Shown here one piece after another: positions 21,494 to 33,410 of a stretch of 64,000 nt of DNA. The stretch covers positions 13,478,001-13,542,000 of the forward strand of contig JAWHQI010000005.1 of the NCBI GenBank assembly GCA_033032865.1, given 5' to 3'. Source of the stretch: Dactylorhiza incarnata. Taxonomy: Eukaryota > Streptophyta > Magnoliopsida > Asparagales > Orchidaceae. The first letter of the stretch is position 1. Every line of letters starts with the position of its first letter. A model generated the notes under the pieces. That model did not search any database, was not told the DNA's origin, and was given only the letters and a program-made list of their open reading frames with translations. Made by a program: the position numbers and the translations under genes.

Positions 21494-21769
21494 CCTAAAG
21501 GCCTTGCATAATGAGAAAACAAATGTATTTTTCCGCTGCGAAATTATTTTTATTTACTAGTGGAATATATGATCCACTGACCGAGGGACACGGTCATAAC
21601 CTAAACTCATGATTTTTCTTCATTATAGTAAGTTAATGTACTTTTAAATGTTGATCGAGCGGTTAGCCTGAGCGTCAGGAGTTGTCCCCTACCTGACGTG
21701 GCATCGCAGAGCGCAGTTTCCCTTTACTCTGATCTAATATTATATGGTGGGAAAATGCGGGTTGTGACA
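19510..21769 (+). repeat. Element B 3' LTR
   Basis: 2260 bp, TGTAACACCCCAG...GTTGTGACA. It is preceded by a purine-rich AGGTGGGGTGGC (19498-19509), the presumed polypurine tract. U3 begins with a GC-rich dyad block (19541-19700), then AT-rich sequence with ATATAAATAA (19819-19828). A TA-dinucleotide microsatellite lies at 21438-21483. The 5' partner is outside the window. Confidence 0.85.
19541..19700 (+). promoter_or_regulatory. Dyad word block of B LTR
   Basis: CGGTAGTCCTACCG (19550-19563), the perfect 16-bp palindrome CTACCGCCGGCGGTAG (19558-19573) and CGGTAGCTCTACCG (19682-19695), with partial copies between. It lies about 120 bp upstream of the AT-rich TATA candidate. Confidence 0.75.
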
Positions 21770-23280
21770 TTATCTATTGAGGAAGGACTTGAGATTGAAG
21801 TTCATTAGGTCGGATGGATTGCAGAAAAAGGGTTGGTTTGGATTGTGAAAAACAAAAGAAAAGAACTAAACTACTCCTATGCAGGCCTTGAGCGCACTGC
21901 TTCGCTTGGCGGGATGGAAACTATGCAGGCCACTGTGCACTGCTTCGCAAGGTGGATAGACGAGTAGGCTTGCGGATGGAATGGTTCGCACCGGCGGAAT
22001 GAGGGTCGCAAGCACCTTGTCAATAAGCATGCCACTAGCAATTGCTAATGCGGCACCACTATCGCGATGGCGGGATGGAGGATGGAATGGGGGCGCTCCT
22101 CACTTGCATAAACCACACATAATAATTTCACATAGACATGAAATACTAAAAAACATAATTGGGTTTAGCAATCATTGTTCATACACACAAATAATAAAGG
22201 AAACCAGTACAACAGTATGAAGGGGGTGAGATTACAACCAAAGTGGCGGAGAGTCATTGGAGGATCACGACTGGAATCTAGGGTTGTCAATCCTTGTCCG
22301 ATCTCGGGCTCCAACTGCCAACTGGGGTATGGAGAGGTGTTGTCAATTCCTTCTATTTGACCCATCTTCTCCGTAAATCATTTTCGCTTCTAACCTCGCC
22401 AGAGAACTTTATGTATGCAGCAAAGGGTCCCTTGAAATGGAGGTTTGGAGGTGCATCAACAATGGAGGAGGCCAAGAGGTTTCTCCAGCTAGAGATTTGT
22501 AAGAGAATGGTGATCACAACACCTCCCGCGGGTGGGCGGTGATGGAGAGGCGAAGGGGGCGGACTGGAGCTCGAAAAACGGCGGGGAAGAATAATGTGAT
22601 CCTTAGGTCGAATGAACCTGCAGCTTAAAAAGAGGCGTTAATTTGAAGGAACGCACAATAAAAATGCACGACCATGCATTTTGGACCGTGCGATTTACAG
22701 AGTTAAACAGTGCCTGGAGCTACAGGAAGGTCGTGCATCTTTGTTCACGCATTAGCGTAATGCTCGTGCGCGACCAAAAATGCACGAGGTGGGACAAGTC
22801 TCAGATTTTGCCAGCTTCTAGGTAGGTCGTGCAATTTCCTTCATGCACGATTGGATTCAATCGTGCGATAAGGAAAATCCACGATAAACATCATCACAAG
22901 CAGTTCTGAGTAAATCGCAGGATCGCTTCAATCGTGCGATAACAATAATCGCATGGTCGTACGATTTACCAAGATTGCAATGCTCAGCTCAAGGGTAGAA
23001 TCCACCTGCACACAATCAAAACCACATCACCAATCCCCATGATATAGCACCAGCCATAGGGCTAGCACCTAAATTAACAGAAAGACAGGCATGGGTAACC
23101 CGCAGAGGCATACCCCCAGCACAGAATGTACAATTGCACACCCTACTAGGCGAAGAGAGTGCACTATGTGTATAGTGATGAAAAGAGCAAAAATGAGCAT
23201 TTTAACGCTAAAGTGTAGTGCGCGTGTGATAAAATAGGCCCAGATGAGTCCGAAAAACCCAATATAATTGTGACTCATCA
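21770..23280 (-). repeat. LTR F' (minus orientation), a second copy of the F LTR family, cut by B
   Basis: Minus strand starts TGATGAGTCACAATTATATTGG at 23280 and follows the F 3' LTR (44056-45839) as far as AGATAA, where B begins at 21769; the missing last ~130 bp should lie left of the window. It contains F-type words (TCGTGCGAT, GGTCGTGCA and partners, 22655-22985). The TATA position reads TTTTTAAGC instead of CTATAAAAGC. Either a solo LTR or the 5' LTR of an element extending left. The small frames here are not genes. Confidence 0.75.
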
Positions 23281-23661
23281 ACGGCCCTCAAACCTTTCTG
23301 CAGTTACACTCACCTCATTCGCTTGCCTTCTCGTCCATCCGCCTAGCGAAGCAGTGCATAGCGGCCTGCATAGTTTCCATCCGCCCGGCAAAGCAGCGCA
23401 TAGCGGACTGCATAGGAGTCGTTTAGTTCTTTTCTTTTATTTTCCACAATCCAAATCACCCCTTTTCTGCAATCCATCCGACCTAAAGTACTTCAATCTC
23501 AATTCCTTGCTCGATAAATAACTCCACCTTACAGTGTTCCATTGAGATTCGATACTTGGGGATTCACTCCCACATTTTATATTACTTTAACGATCGATAC
23601 ACTTCCGTGTCGTGCCATAATCTTGCTCCCGCCTATAGCGGTGTGTGAGATTCACACATCA
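23281..23661 (+). repeat. Element F 5' LTR (3' end remnant)
   Basis: 381 bp matching 45459-45839 end to end without net length change, ending ATTCACACATCA at 23661. The upstream part of this LTR was displaced leftward by the F' insertion. Confidence 0.85.
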
Positions 23662-23667
23662 TGTTTT

Positions 23668-23684
23668 TGGCGCCGTTGCAGGGG
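23668..23684 (+). other. Primer-binding site of F (tRNA-Asp)
   Basis: TGGCGCCGTTGCAGGGG, 7 bases after the LTR end, has one mismatch to the complement of plant tRNA-Asp 3' end. Confidence 0.85.
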
Positions 23685-24395
23685 AACACAGATGTATGAG
23701 TTTCTGGAGAGGGAGTCGAGAGATAGAAGTCCTTTTCCATTTGTTTATACCATTTTCTTCTTTGTTTTAGTTCTTAGAATTTGTCATTTTAAATTTCTTT
23801 ATTCCTTATCTATTTTGTGATTTATCTAAAGAAGGCATTCATTTTTTTTTATTTCTTGCGTGTAGTTAATTTTTGCAAAGTAGTTTAACTGTTGGTGAAT
23901 TCTCCCCCGCGACACCATGTTTTCTGCTTTTAATATCCATTATAGATGGTGTGGAGTTTTTAATCATTCTAGTGATAAATGCCCCGCTGGAGATAGTGGG
24001 CACAATACTCGAAGCCCATTGTATGGAGCAACGTCCTCTTACGGTATTTCATACACTGTACCCAAGTCTTATGGTCACTCTTCTTCACTCCATTTGCCAT
24101 TTTTATATTCCTCTCCGGCCACGTCTAGACCGAGGAGTAATGGAAAACGGTGTTTGTGTTGTCGTAGCACCGAGCATGCATTGAAAGATTACGCAGAATT
24201 TCAGCGCCAGATTGAGGAGGATGAAGAACCTGAAGTTCTTATCATTCCATCCACCTCTCATTTGGATGCTCATTGTGATTCTGATGATATATTCGTAGTA
24301 CCACCTTGTCTATGGGGGACTGCTGCGGATATCTTCATCAATCTTTCTGATGATCAGTGTGATGACATGGTGGAGACTTCTCTCCCGGCACATTC

Positions 24396-25727
24396 TGATA
24401 GTTTATATAGGTGTAGTCAATAATACCTAGAGGGGGGGGGGGTGAATAGGTTCTACTTATTTTCTTTATTTAAGCCTAAGGTTTCTAGCTGCAGAAAACA
24501 CAAGCACAGAAAGCACACAAGGATGTATAGAGGTTCCTCAAGACAGGGTGTCTTGAGTACTCCTCTTTCCCCCTTCACCTTTCTAACAGTGTGTTAGACA
24601 AGGCCACAAACTTCAAACTCTGCTCCTTGAGCTTACACCACAAGTTCCTCAGAACTTCTCAGATCCATAGTGATCCTACCTCAGGCACAGCAGCCCTACA
24701 CTCAGGCCCAACAGCCCTACACCTCAAGCACAGCAGCCCTACACTCAGGCTCAACAGCCCTACACCTCAGGAACAAGTGCATCCCTACAACTCAGAGTTA
24801 TGAACTCCTACCACTCAGAAATCCCACAGATTTCCTACCTCAGACCTATCAAGAAGTCCTACCACTCAAGCTGTCAACACAGCTTTACACGCAGGCTCAA
24901 CAGCCTTTTTCTCAGGCAACAATGCCTTACAAAGATATAATAGAGTTTGAGTTGAACACAGAGGACAAAAGGATTACTCTTAGGTCTTCTGAATCCTTTC
25001 TTCAGATCTGAAAACATCAGCTTCAAATTTGTATCACTTTGATCTTCTCCTTCAGCCAAGCAAAAGATCAACTTGCCCTTCCTGAGTTGGTACAGGAAGA
25101 ACTATCTAATCTCCCTTTGAAGATTAACTTCAGCAGCAGAGAATGACTTCAATCTGGCCAAATTGCGAATGCTCGATTGCGGCGTGTAGTAAAAGCTTCA
25201 ATAGAACAGTAGTGGTTGTTGTGCCCTAGCATCTCCTTTTATACCTCCAGAAGGCTTCAACGGCTATATCGATCCTCCTGACACGGTATGGGACTGATTG
25301 GACTTGCTTTTCCCTCTCAGAAGTCTTTTGCGCCGAAAGTAGATCCTGTCAAAATATTTGGATCTGTCTCAGCGGTTGGGCTGAGACAGCATCCAGTCTC
25401 AGCGGTTGGGCTGAGACAGCTTTCAGTCTCAGCGACAGCTCCAGTCCCCTTCTCAGCGGTTGTTCCAGTCTTCTTCTCAGTTGACCCGCTGAGACGGCTC
25501 CTCGTCTCAGCGGTTGTGACCCATCGGCTCAGTGGTTATGCTGAGACAGATCTTCATCTCCTTGTGGATGATTCCTTCTTGTCTAAGGCCATGTTTGGCC
25601 ATTCCTTTTGAGTTACCTGTGCCTGTATATTCTACACAAGTGTAGCTTTGTTAAATACAATATGTCCTTAGCATTAGGAGTGATGCCTCTTCAAATCAAG
25701 GTTATATTGAGGACAATATACCCAACA
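24396..25727 (-). mobile_element. Solo LTR G (copia-like) with TSD CATTC
   Basis: TG...CA-bounded in minus sense (TGTTGGGTATATTG at 25727 to CTATCA at 24396), 1332 bp, flanked by CATTC at 24391-24395 and 25728-25732. No second LTR or interior, so it is a recombination product. Its end, minus CACCCCCCCCCCTCTAGG, resembles the LTR ends of A and H. Tandem CAGCCCTACAC-type repeats (24670-24910) lie in the transcribed part. Confidence 0.85.
25361..25560 (-). promoter_or_regulatory. Dyad word array and TATA region of LTR G
   Basis: Inverted repeat TGTCTCAGC..GCTGAGACA (25365-25388) with several more copies of CTCAGCGGTT and CTGAGACAG to 25560. In minus sense these are upstream of the TATA box GTATAAAAGG at 25236-25245. 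Confidence 0.8.
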
Positions 25728-26611
25728 CATTCATCACTCATTTTGGATTTACCCCCGAAGGAACCTGTGCACATTTTCTCTGATGATGTTATTACCTTTG
25801 TTCCTCCGCTTTCTTTGTAAGAACTCTCTACACCTATTTTTAGTGAGTTGGTTGATGATGTTAGGCAGGAAGTTCATTTGAAGCCCGAGGATGCACAAAA
25901 GTGGGACGAGGATGTTATTCTCTCCGACGAGGAGTGTGACTCCTTGGAACATGATGACGCACCAAGGTGGGATAAGGAGGAAACCCTTTCTAATGAGGAG
26001 GTTTGCAATTCTTTATTGGATGAGGAGGTCCAACTCAACACCGAGGACCTCGAGCTTTTGGACTCCCCTCGTTACGACTCATATGATACCGGCATTGATC
26101 AATGCTTGGATTTTGCTGGGAGTGAGACCGGGACCACTCCCCTGATTTTTGATTATTTAAGTCATTGCTCTCTTTTATTTCTTGACCCCCCCTTCTTCAT
26201 CTGAGCATGTGCAGGGTGAGTCTTCACAGGTACTTCAGGAGGACTTGGAGCATTTTTCTTAAGTCAAGGATGAGCGTAACCTCATATGTGAGGAGGTTGA
26301 CCCGTCCTCCATAAACGAAGCCTCATTCATTGCCTTCTCCTCCAGCCACCTCCCTGAAGACGACACCTTGTTAGGAAAGGATGTTTTTGGTGAGATTTGT
26401 GAGGAGCACTCCTCCTCCTCTTCTTACTTTTTATTCCCTCTACCTATGACAGGTATTATTTATATTTAGGTAGGGGAGTAACTATTCTGTCGCCGTATAG
26501 GTACCCGCTACCAACACGCATATTAGAACACTTACCTATTCATTTCCTCTTCTATACTCCCATTACCTAGAACCTTTACTCTCAGAATAAGTCGTGCTGG
26601 GAGGCCAATAA

Positions 26612-27820
26612 TGTTGAATCGTGAGGCGCCCTTAGAGGGAGGGGGGTGAATAAGGGTTTTAAAAACTTATAATTTATTTTAAAACATTTGTAATTAGAAA
26701 AGAAGAAATCAAGTAATATAAAAGAGAAACATGATTTTATTAATCTTGAGATATGAAATTACAAAACTTGATTTCTTATGACAATACAAATCGTGGGCGA
26801 TATATATAAAAATTCTTTTTGTTTTCTATCCCGACTCGTATCCCCACGAACTGGTGGCTTTAGCCTATCCTCCCCTGGATATGGCCTCAAGCCGCTCTAG
26901 CCTTTCTACCCCAGAAAAGGCCTCGAACACCCCTAGATCTATGCCCTAGACCTAGTCTCCAACACGAGGCGAATTCACTCTACGATGGTAATAAAAAGAG
27001 TTACAAAAGAAAAGTCCAACATATAATAAAAAACTCCCAATAAGGAATTCTGGAGAAGGTGAAGGCTCGCTAGATGTTCTTGAAGTCAAAGCGTGTGCCT
27101 TTCATGTTACATAAGCGCTGTTTCGGCTCTCCTTGAATTCTTTGCCTGAAAGTTGTGTGGGAGAAGATGGTCTGGAAATATGGCCCTTGCAGAGATTATC
27201 AAGTGCTGGAATAGGGCTCTCCAAAATCAGTAGTAAGAGACGTCGAAATCATCCAATTTATATACTTTGAGCTAACGACGACATTATGTGTTAACGCCAT
27301 GCGTTGACCTTGTATAGCAACATATTGATGGTTCGGATCTTCAGAAGAGGAAGGAGATTCTGCACTTTAGGAATTGTTTTATTTTAGGCAATACTAACGC
27401 CCGCGTTAAGGATAACGCGGGCGTTGGGCAAATCATTCCTAAAGTTCCTCCTGCAATCACGACTGCTTCCTCCTTGCCATAATCGTTGAACTATAATGCC
27501 CAACATTAAGACCTAACGCCTGGCATTTTGTTTCTTTCTCCTCTTAATCAGTTGGCAAGCCATCCCATCGATCGGCATCCCATCCCATCGATCGGCATCC
27601 TGTCCCGTCGATTCGCTAGCGCCCAACGTTAAGACCTAACGCTTGGCATTAGACAACTTTCAATCCTTCTACTTGTGGATAGTGACAGACCAGTATTGCA
27701 GCAACCTGGTGTCATATCTGTCCAAACCTGCATGTTAAAAACACAATGGCAAACAAGATCAAATACAAGTAGGATTTGTTATTCTCAAATCAAAGGGATG
27801 CGCAAAACCATGTTCCAACA
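26612..27820 (-). repeat. Element H 3' LTR
   Basis: 1209 bp, pairs with 35348-36561. The plus view runs TGTTGAATCGTGAGGCGCC...ATGTTCCAACA. It holds the TAACGC-type words (27270-27655) and, in minus sense just after them, the TATA box TATATAAATT (27255-27264). Confidence 0.92.
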
Positions 27821-30304
27821 ATCTCCCCCTTTTGATAATAACAAATCCAATAGAGATAAATCAGATTCATAGATAAAGAACTTGTGTTTTTATAAATATA
27901 TATGACACTAAGAAATTATAAGATAATGATAGGAATTATAGATCATTTAAGAATGCTCCCCCTATAAACGTGCTCCCTCTTAGTGTATACTCCCATATAC
28001 TAGATACATGCTCCCCCTTAATCTAGTTAATCCTACTCCGTGTAATCAATATGATTTAGCACTTTATTCTCCCCCTTTTTTTATTAGCAAAAGAAGGTAG
28101 AGTTTAAAGTAAAAAACTAGAGAAAGGAAGACACAAATGAGGGACAAAATTACGAGAGAACTTAAAAGTTTTAGTTTAAACACAAAGAAAGTCGCGATCG
28201 AGCTAAGAAAGAGAGTAGCACAGCGAAAATAGATATGATAAGTGTGAACGAACAATATTGCAATCCACTGTTTTGATTACTAGATGAAACCACATACTTT
28301 AAAGAAATGTTCATAAGCTTGTTTGCAATAAAGTATGAAAAACTTTTCCTAGAAGTAGGCATTATAAGCCATAGGAACACATAACATAGTCAAATAGGAA
28401 TGCGGAATAAGATAAGACATATAAATATAGTAGAATTTTTTGTTAAGAAATAATATGTTTGACACTAGGTTTTTCACAATAGAGCAATAACACTGAAAGT
28501 TCTTATAACAAGCATGCAAGCTTGATTTATCATACACAACAAGATAAGAACTACAATGAAATCAATTTGAATTTCAAGTGAAGAAAACATTGTAGAAATC
28601 ATGCATTACAATCTAGTACTTTTACTTGAGTTTATAGAGAATTTTGTAATTTTGTAATAGGTTCCAATTCTCATAAGTAGAAATTTTATAAAAATCAATG
28701 ATGTGTGCATAGAGTGTTTTGATAAAAGTATACAAATGATATAATCAAAACACATGACATATATAATGAAATAGAAATAATACTATTAAGAATGTAACCT
28801 TATGTTTACTTTCACACATCAACACAAGAATAGAATTTCAAGGCACAACAAAATGGGTATAACAACCAAGGTGCTTCGCCCACACAATGCTCATTAAGAC
28901 TTATCAGGGAGCGAAGTATTGCTTGGGGGATCACTGAAGCAATTTAATTGAATTTTTATTTTTAGTGATCCGGTGTACAAATAGAAGTGATAAAAAATAA
29001 TTTGTGTGCACAAGACACTTTATAATTCTTTCCAATGTGCTCAACCTCACAATGCTCATTAAGACTTATCAGGAGGGTGAGTAGTGCTTGGTTGAGTTAT
29101 CTTTGGCTTTATGTTTCATATTAGTGTAATAGTGGGCCAAAGGTCTCAGAATTCATTTGTTGTTGTAAACACAATAATTTTTTTTGTAAAGTAATCACTT
29201 CTATATGTGCAAGAAATTTATTGTTTGAGTGAAGGTGTTAGTAATGTAGACAAATATCTTAATAGATTAAAACTATTGCATTACACAATCATGCAAGTTG
29301 AAGATTATGAACATATGTAGATCATCAAAAAGTGAGTGTATGGATCATTGATTAGCATAAAATATTGCTCATGCTTAGAGGCATGCTAGGCAAAACATAC
29401 ACAATTATCTATAGACTATTTCTTACACATAATTAGATTAAGGTCAAGGCATGAAAAATAGGACAATGTTTAATAAATTTGAAATTAAAATTGCTCATTT
29501 AAGAAACTCTTTTTGTGTATGCCCAAATAAGATTGACCATTTGAAACATAGATGAATAAGTTGTTGTTCCCATGTGAAGACATATAGTCAAACAATAATT
29601 TAATATTGATAAGCAACAACAAATGCAAAAAAAATATTTTTGGATTTTGGATTATATATATTTTTGTTGAATTTTAAAATAGACCTAACAAGAAAAAAAT
29701 AGAGAGAAACAATAACCAAAAAACATTTTGGCAATAACCCCCCAAAAAATTTTCACATTTACAAAAGAGGGCTAACGCCCGGCGTTAAGTAGTTAACGCC
29801 GAAACAGGACACTATTTTTTAAAGTTTTTTTTTTAAAAAATTGTTGGAATAAATAACATGTATATATGCCTTCATAGTGTAGAAATTTTAGATAATTTGG
29901 AAGATACTAGAAGGCAAATCAAATATGTTTTTGTAAATTTTTAAAATGGTTATATATATATATTTTTTGTATTTTTGAGGTGAAAATAACAAATTAAGAG
30001 GCAAATTAATTTGAGGAACTAGCAGTAGAGAACTACCAGAAATATGGCAGAGAAGACGAAATTTAAATTTGACCAAAAAGGCTAACGCCTGGCGTTAACT
30101 AGTTAACGCCAGGACAGTACACGATTTTTAGAGATATTTGAAAAAAATTTCTATGGGTATGGAGTATTTACATAGACCTTCTTAGGGTAGAATTTTCAGA
30201 GAAAATGGAAATGAGTAGAAGGCTTATTTAAGCATATTTTGGTGGTTTAAAATAATTTTATCTTTTATATTTTAATTTGATTTTTCATAACATGTGATGA
30301 GTTT
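27821..30304 (-). other. Post-pol region of H (noncoding)
   Basis: No gene in either strand. The polypurine tract TTATCAAAAGGGGGAGAT (minus, 27821-27838) adjoins the 3' LTR, with further CTCCCCC clusters at 27958-28080. The hairpin conserved with A is at 29005-29091, with a second degenerate copy at 28865-28935. Dyad words lie at 29770-29812 (CTAACGCCCGGCGTTAA) and 30080-30116 (CTAACGCCTGGCGTTAA). The antisense gene present in A is missing; only about 270 bp separate the words here. Confidence 0.7.
29005..29091 (-). ncRNA. Conserved noncoding hairpin of H
   Basis: Minus strand CCAAGCACTACTCACC...GTCTTGTGCACA matches 9943-10029 in A. Stem CTCACCCTC/GAGGTTGAG. The neighbouring copy at 28865-28935 keeps the loop CTGATAAGTCTTAATGAGC but uses stem CTTCGC/GCGAAG. 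Confidence 0.5.
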
Positions 30305-33300
30305 TCAATTTGTTAAGTCTAAGACTCCTAATTCTAATCTAAGTAGAGCAATACGCGAGCTAGGTAGAGGCTTGGTAAAGATGTCTGCAAGTTGGGATTC
30401 AGTTCCAATAAAGTTTACATGAACATGTTCCTTTTTTATGTGATCCCTAATGAAATGATGTCTAACGTCTATGTGTTTGGATCTTGAGTGATCAACGGGG
30501 TTGTTGGTTAAATCAATAGCACTCTTGTTGTCACACTTGAGTTCAATATTAGTTAGATGAATTCTGAAATCTTCTAAGGTTTGAGTCATCCATAAGACTT
30601 GGGCACAACAACTTCCTAGTGCAATATATTCCGCGTCGGTGGTGGAGAGGGCAACAGAATTTTGTTTTCTACTTGACCATGCAACTAGAGAAGGACCTAA
30701 GAAATGACATGTGCCACTAGTGCTTTTTCCTTCTAGAGAGCAACCCGCATAATCAGAATTGAAATACCCATGTAATAGAAAGGAATCATTAGTTGGATAC
30801 CAAAGACCTAATTTAGGTGTGCCAATAAGATATCTAAGTATTCATTTTACCGCTTTTAAATGAGATTCTTTTGGGTTTGCTTGAAATCTAGCGCATAAGC
30901 ATACGACAAACATAATATCGGGTCTAGATGCACTAAGGTATAATAAGGATCCAAGCATCCCTCTATATAAAGTTTGATCAATGGAAATTCCATTTTCATC
31001 TTTTCCTAATTTTAGTGATGCGCACATTGGAGTTCTAGCTTGTTTAAATTTTCAAATCCAAATCATTTTAACATATCATAGACATATTTAGATTGACATA
31101 TAAAGATTCCATCATTATCTTGGGTTATTTTGAAAGCCTAAAAAATAAGTTAATTCACCAACTAGACTCATTTCAAATTCATTTTGCATTACAAGTACAA
31201 CTTCATTACATAGCTCTTCATTAGTGGCTCCAAAAATAATATCATCAACATATATTTGTAAAATAATTATATCATCATTAATATGCTTAATGAAGAGCGT
31301 ATTGTCAGCACTACCCATTTTATAACCGTGCTTTAATAAAAAAGATGTTAGACATTCATACCAAGCACGGGGCGCTTGTTTTAGACCATAAAGCACTTTT
31401 TCTAATCTATAGACATGATTTGGAAATTTTTCATCTATAAGACCTGGGGGTTGTTCTACATAGACTTCTTCTTTAATTATCCCCTTTAAGAATGCACTTT
31501 TTACATCAATTTGAAATAGTGTAAACTTCTTATAACTCGCAAAAGCAAGAAAAATTCTAATCGATTCAAGGCGAGCAACGGGAGAAAATGTTTCAACAAA
31601 GTCGACCACCTCAATTTGTGAATAACCTTGTGCTACTAATCTAGCTTTGTTCCTAGCGATTCTAGAATCTCCATCTAATTTATTTTTAAATATCCATTTC
31701 ACACCAATAACGGGGTGATTAGATGGTCTTTCTACAAGCTTCCAAACCCTATTGCGTTCAAATTGATTTAATTCTTCATTCATTGTAATAAGCCAAAACT
31801 CATCATTTAAAGCGGTAGAAACATTTTTAGGTTCAATTTCAGAGACAAAGCATAAATTAGAAAAAGATTCAATAAAGGAAGAGCGTGTTGTTACCCCTCT
31901 TGACGGTTCTACAATGATAAGCTCCCTTGGATGATCTATTGTGAATCTAAGCACGCTTGGAGGCACAAACTCTTCTTGCACCGGTTCTACTTCTTTGTCC
32001 TTTCCATGTAATTCATCGTCATCAAGCTTCAAAGGATAAAGGGGTTCATCTTCTTTTCCTGCACTATTAGAATCTACACAAGGCATAATTTCATCAAACC
32101 TCACATGAATAGACTCTTCAACTTTTTTATATTTCTTATTATATATCCTATATGCCTTGCTAGTAGATGAGTAACCAAGAAAGATTCCGTCATCGCATTT
32201 TTCATCAAATTTAGCTAATGCATCTTTGTTATTTAAGATAAAACATTTACATCCAAAAACACGAAAGTACGATACATTAGGTTTCTTTTGGTAATATAAT
32301 TCATATGGAGTTAATTTCAAAATAGGGCGAAGCATGATATGATTTAAAACATAACAAGATGTATTTACTGCTTCAGCCCAAAAAGATCTAGGAAACCCAT
32401 ACTCGGATAACATATGCGCGTGAGTTCCTGAAGGGTTCTATTTTTCCTCTCCACCACACCATTTTGTTGGGGGGGTGCGTGGAGCGGAAAATTCATGCTT
32501 GATACCTAGATTATTACAGAAAGTGGTGAAACTATCATTTTCAAATTCTCCTCCATGATCCGACCTTATGCACTTTATTTTTAAGTCTAATTCATTTTTA
32601 ATGCGATTACAAAGTTTTGAAAATTCAGAAAATGCATCGGATTTGGAGGTGAGAAACAAAGTCCATATGAATCTAGAAAAATCGTCAATTAATACAAAAG
32701 TGTACTTTTTACCCGCAAGAATACAAGTGCAAATTGGCCTAAAGAGGTCCATATGAATTAGTTGCAAAGGTCTTGTGGTGGATATTTCACTTTTACTTTT
32801 AAATGATGTTTTTTGAAAATTTACCTTTTTGACAAGGCGAGCATAAAGAAGATAGATTTCCATTTAGTATTGGCAACCCTCTAATAATATTATTTTTTGA
32901 CAATTTTAAAATCAACTTAGTGCTAGAGTGACCAAGACGCATATGCCGCAATTCAAGTTCTTAATTTTTTGAAATAAGACATTTAAGTGATGCACGTTAT
33001 AGATCATGAAAAGTAATTAAATGGACAATATGAACTCTTGGTGTAGTGAGTACAATATTATTAGACTTAGGATCAATAATTTTGCATAGATTTGATGAAG
33101 ACTCAAATAACACATTCAGACCTTTATCGCATTGTTGACTAATAGAAATTAAGTTGTGTTTTAAGTCTTCTACAAATAACACATTTGTAAGAGAGAAAGA
33201 TTTGTTACCCACTGTACCGGTGCCTAATATTCTTCCTTTTCCAATGTCACCAAAGGTCACGGTTCCTCCTTTTTTCTTAGAGTGGCTAAGGAACTTTACT

Positions 33301-33347
33301 TTATCGCCCGTCATGTGCTTGGAGCAACCCGAGTCCAAGTACCACAT
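30305..33347 (-). pseudogene. pol: Element H pol (protease, integrase, RT, RNase H)
   Basis: In minus order: protease WYLDSGCSKHMTG (33347 downward). Integrase core follows (HMDLF, IRSDHGGEF) with the frame lost at a 7-base G/C run (32469-32475) just before the expected catalytic Glu. Then the integrase end plus RT (31115-32413: [36 protein letters not shown], active site YVDDIIFGA). Another shift lies near 31115, then the RT end (30842-31027) and RNase H tail (30305-30589: HSRSKHIDVRHHFI, TKPLP). Domain order and residues match A closely, so the two elements belong to one lineage. Confidence 0.9.
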
Positions 33348-33410
33348 GTCTCCTTTGTCCTTAGCCTGCCAACATACCTAAAAAGAAAATGTTAGTGAAG
33401 ATCCGGATAC

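Larger units (their letters stand above)
14496..21769 (+). mobile_element. Element B: Tekay-like chromovirus (Ty3/gypsy), 5' LTR outside window
   Basis: Gag, protease, RT, RNase H, integrase and a chromodomain-like tail in gypsy order, then a 3' LTR starting TGTAACACCCC. The 5' LTR and PBS must lie left of the window because C (with A) is inserted in the leader. B itself is inserted in F'; its right flank TTATC (21770-21774) is the expected TSD. Confidence 0.88.
23917..26205 (+). pseudogene. Gag-like acidic protein of F with two degenerate zinc knuckles (split by G)
   Basis: ATG 23917. Near residue 10 is YRWCGVFNHSSDKC, a CCHC knuckle whose first Cys is Tyr. Near residue 86 is CLCCRSTEHALKDY, whose last Cys is Tyr; each change is one G-to-A. 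Downstream is strongly acidic (IEEDEEPEV, DSDDIF). Solo LTR G interrupts at 24395; removing G and one TSD copy keeps the frame open through HSSLILDLPPKEPVHIF to a TAA at 25818, then the same frame continues (ELVDDVRQEVHLKPEDAQKWDEDVILSDEE) to about 26205. Function is unproven; the knuckles suggest nucleic-acid binding. No match to a named family that I can state. Confidence 0.6.
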
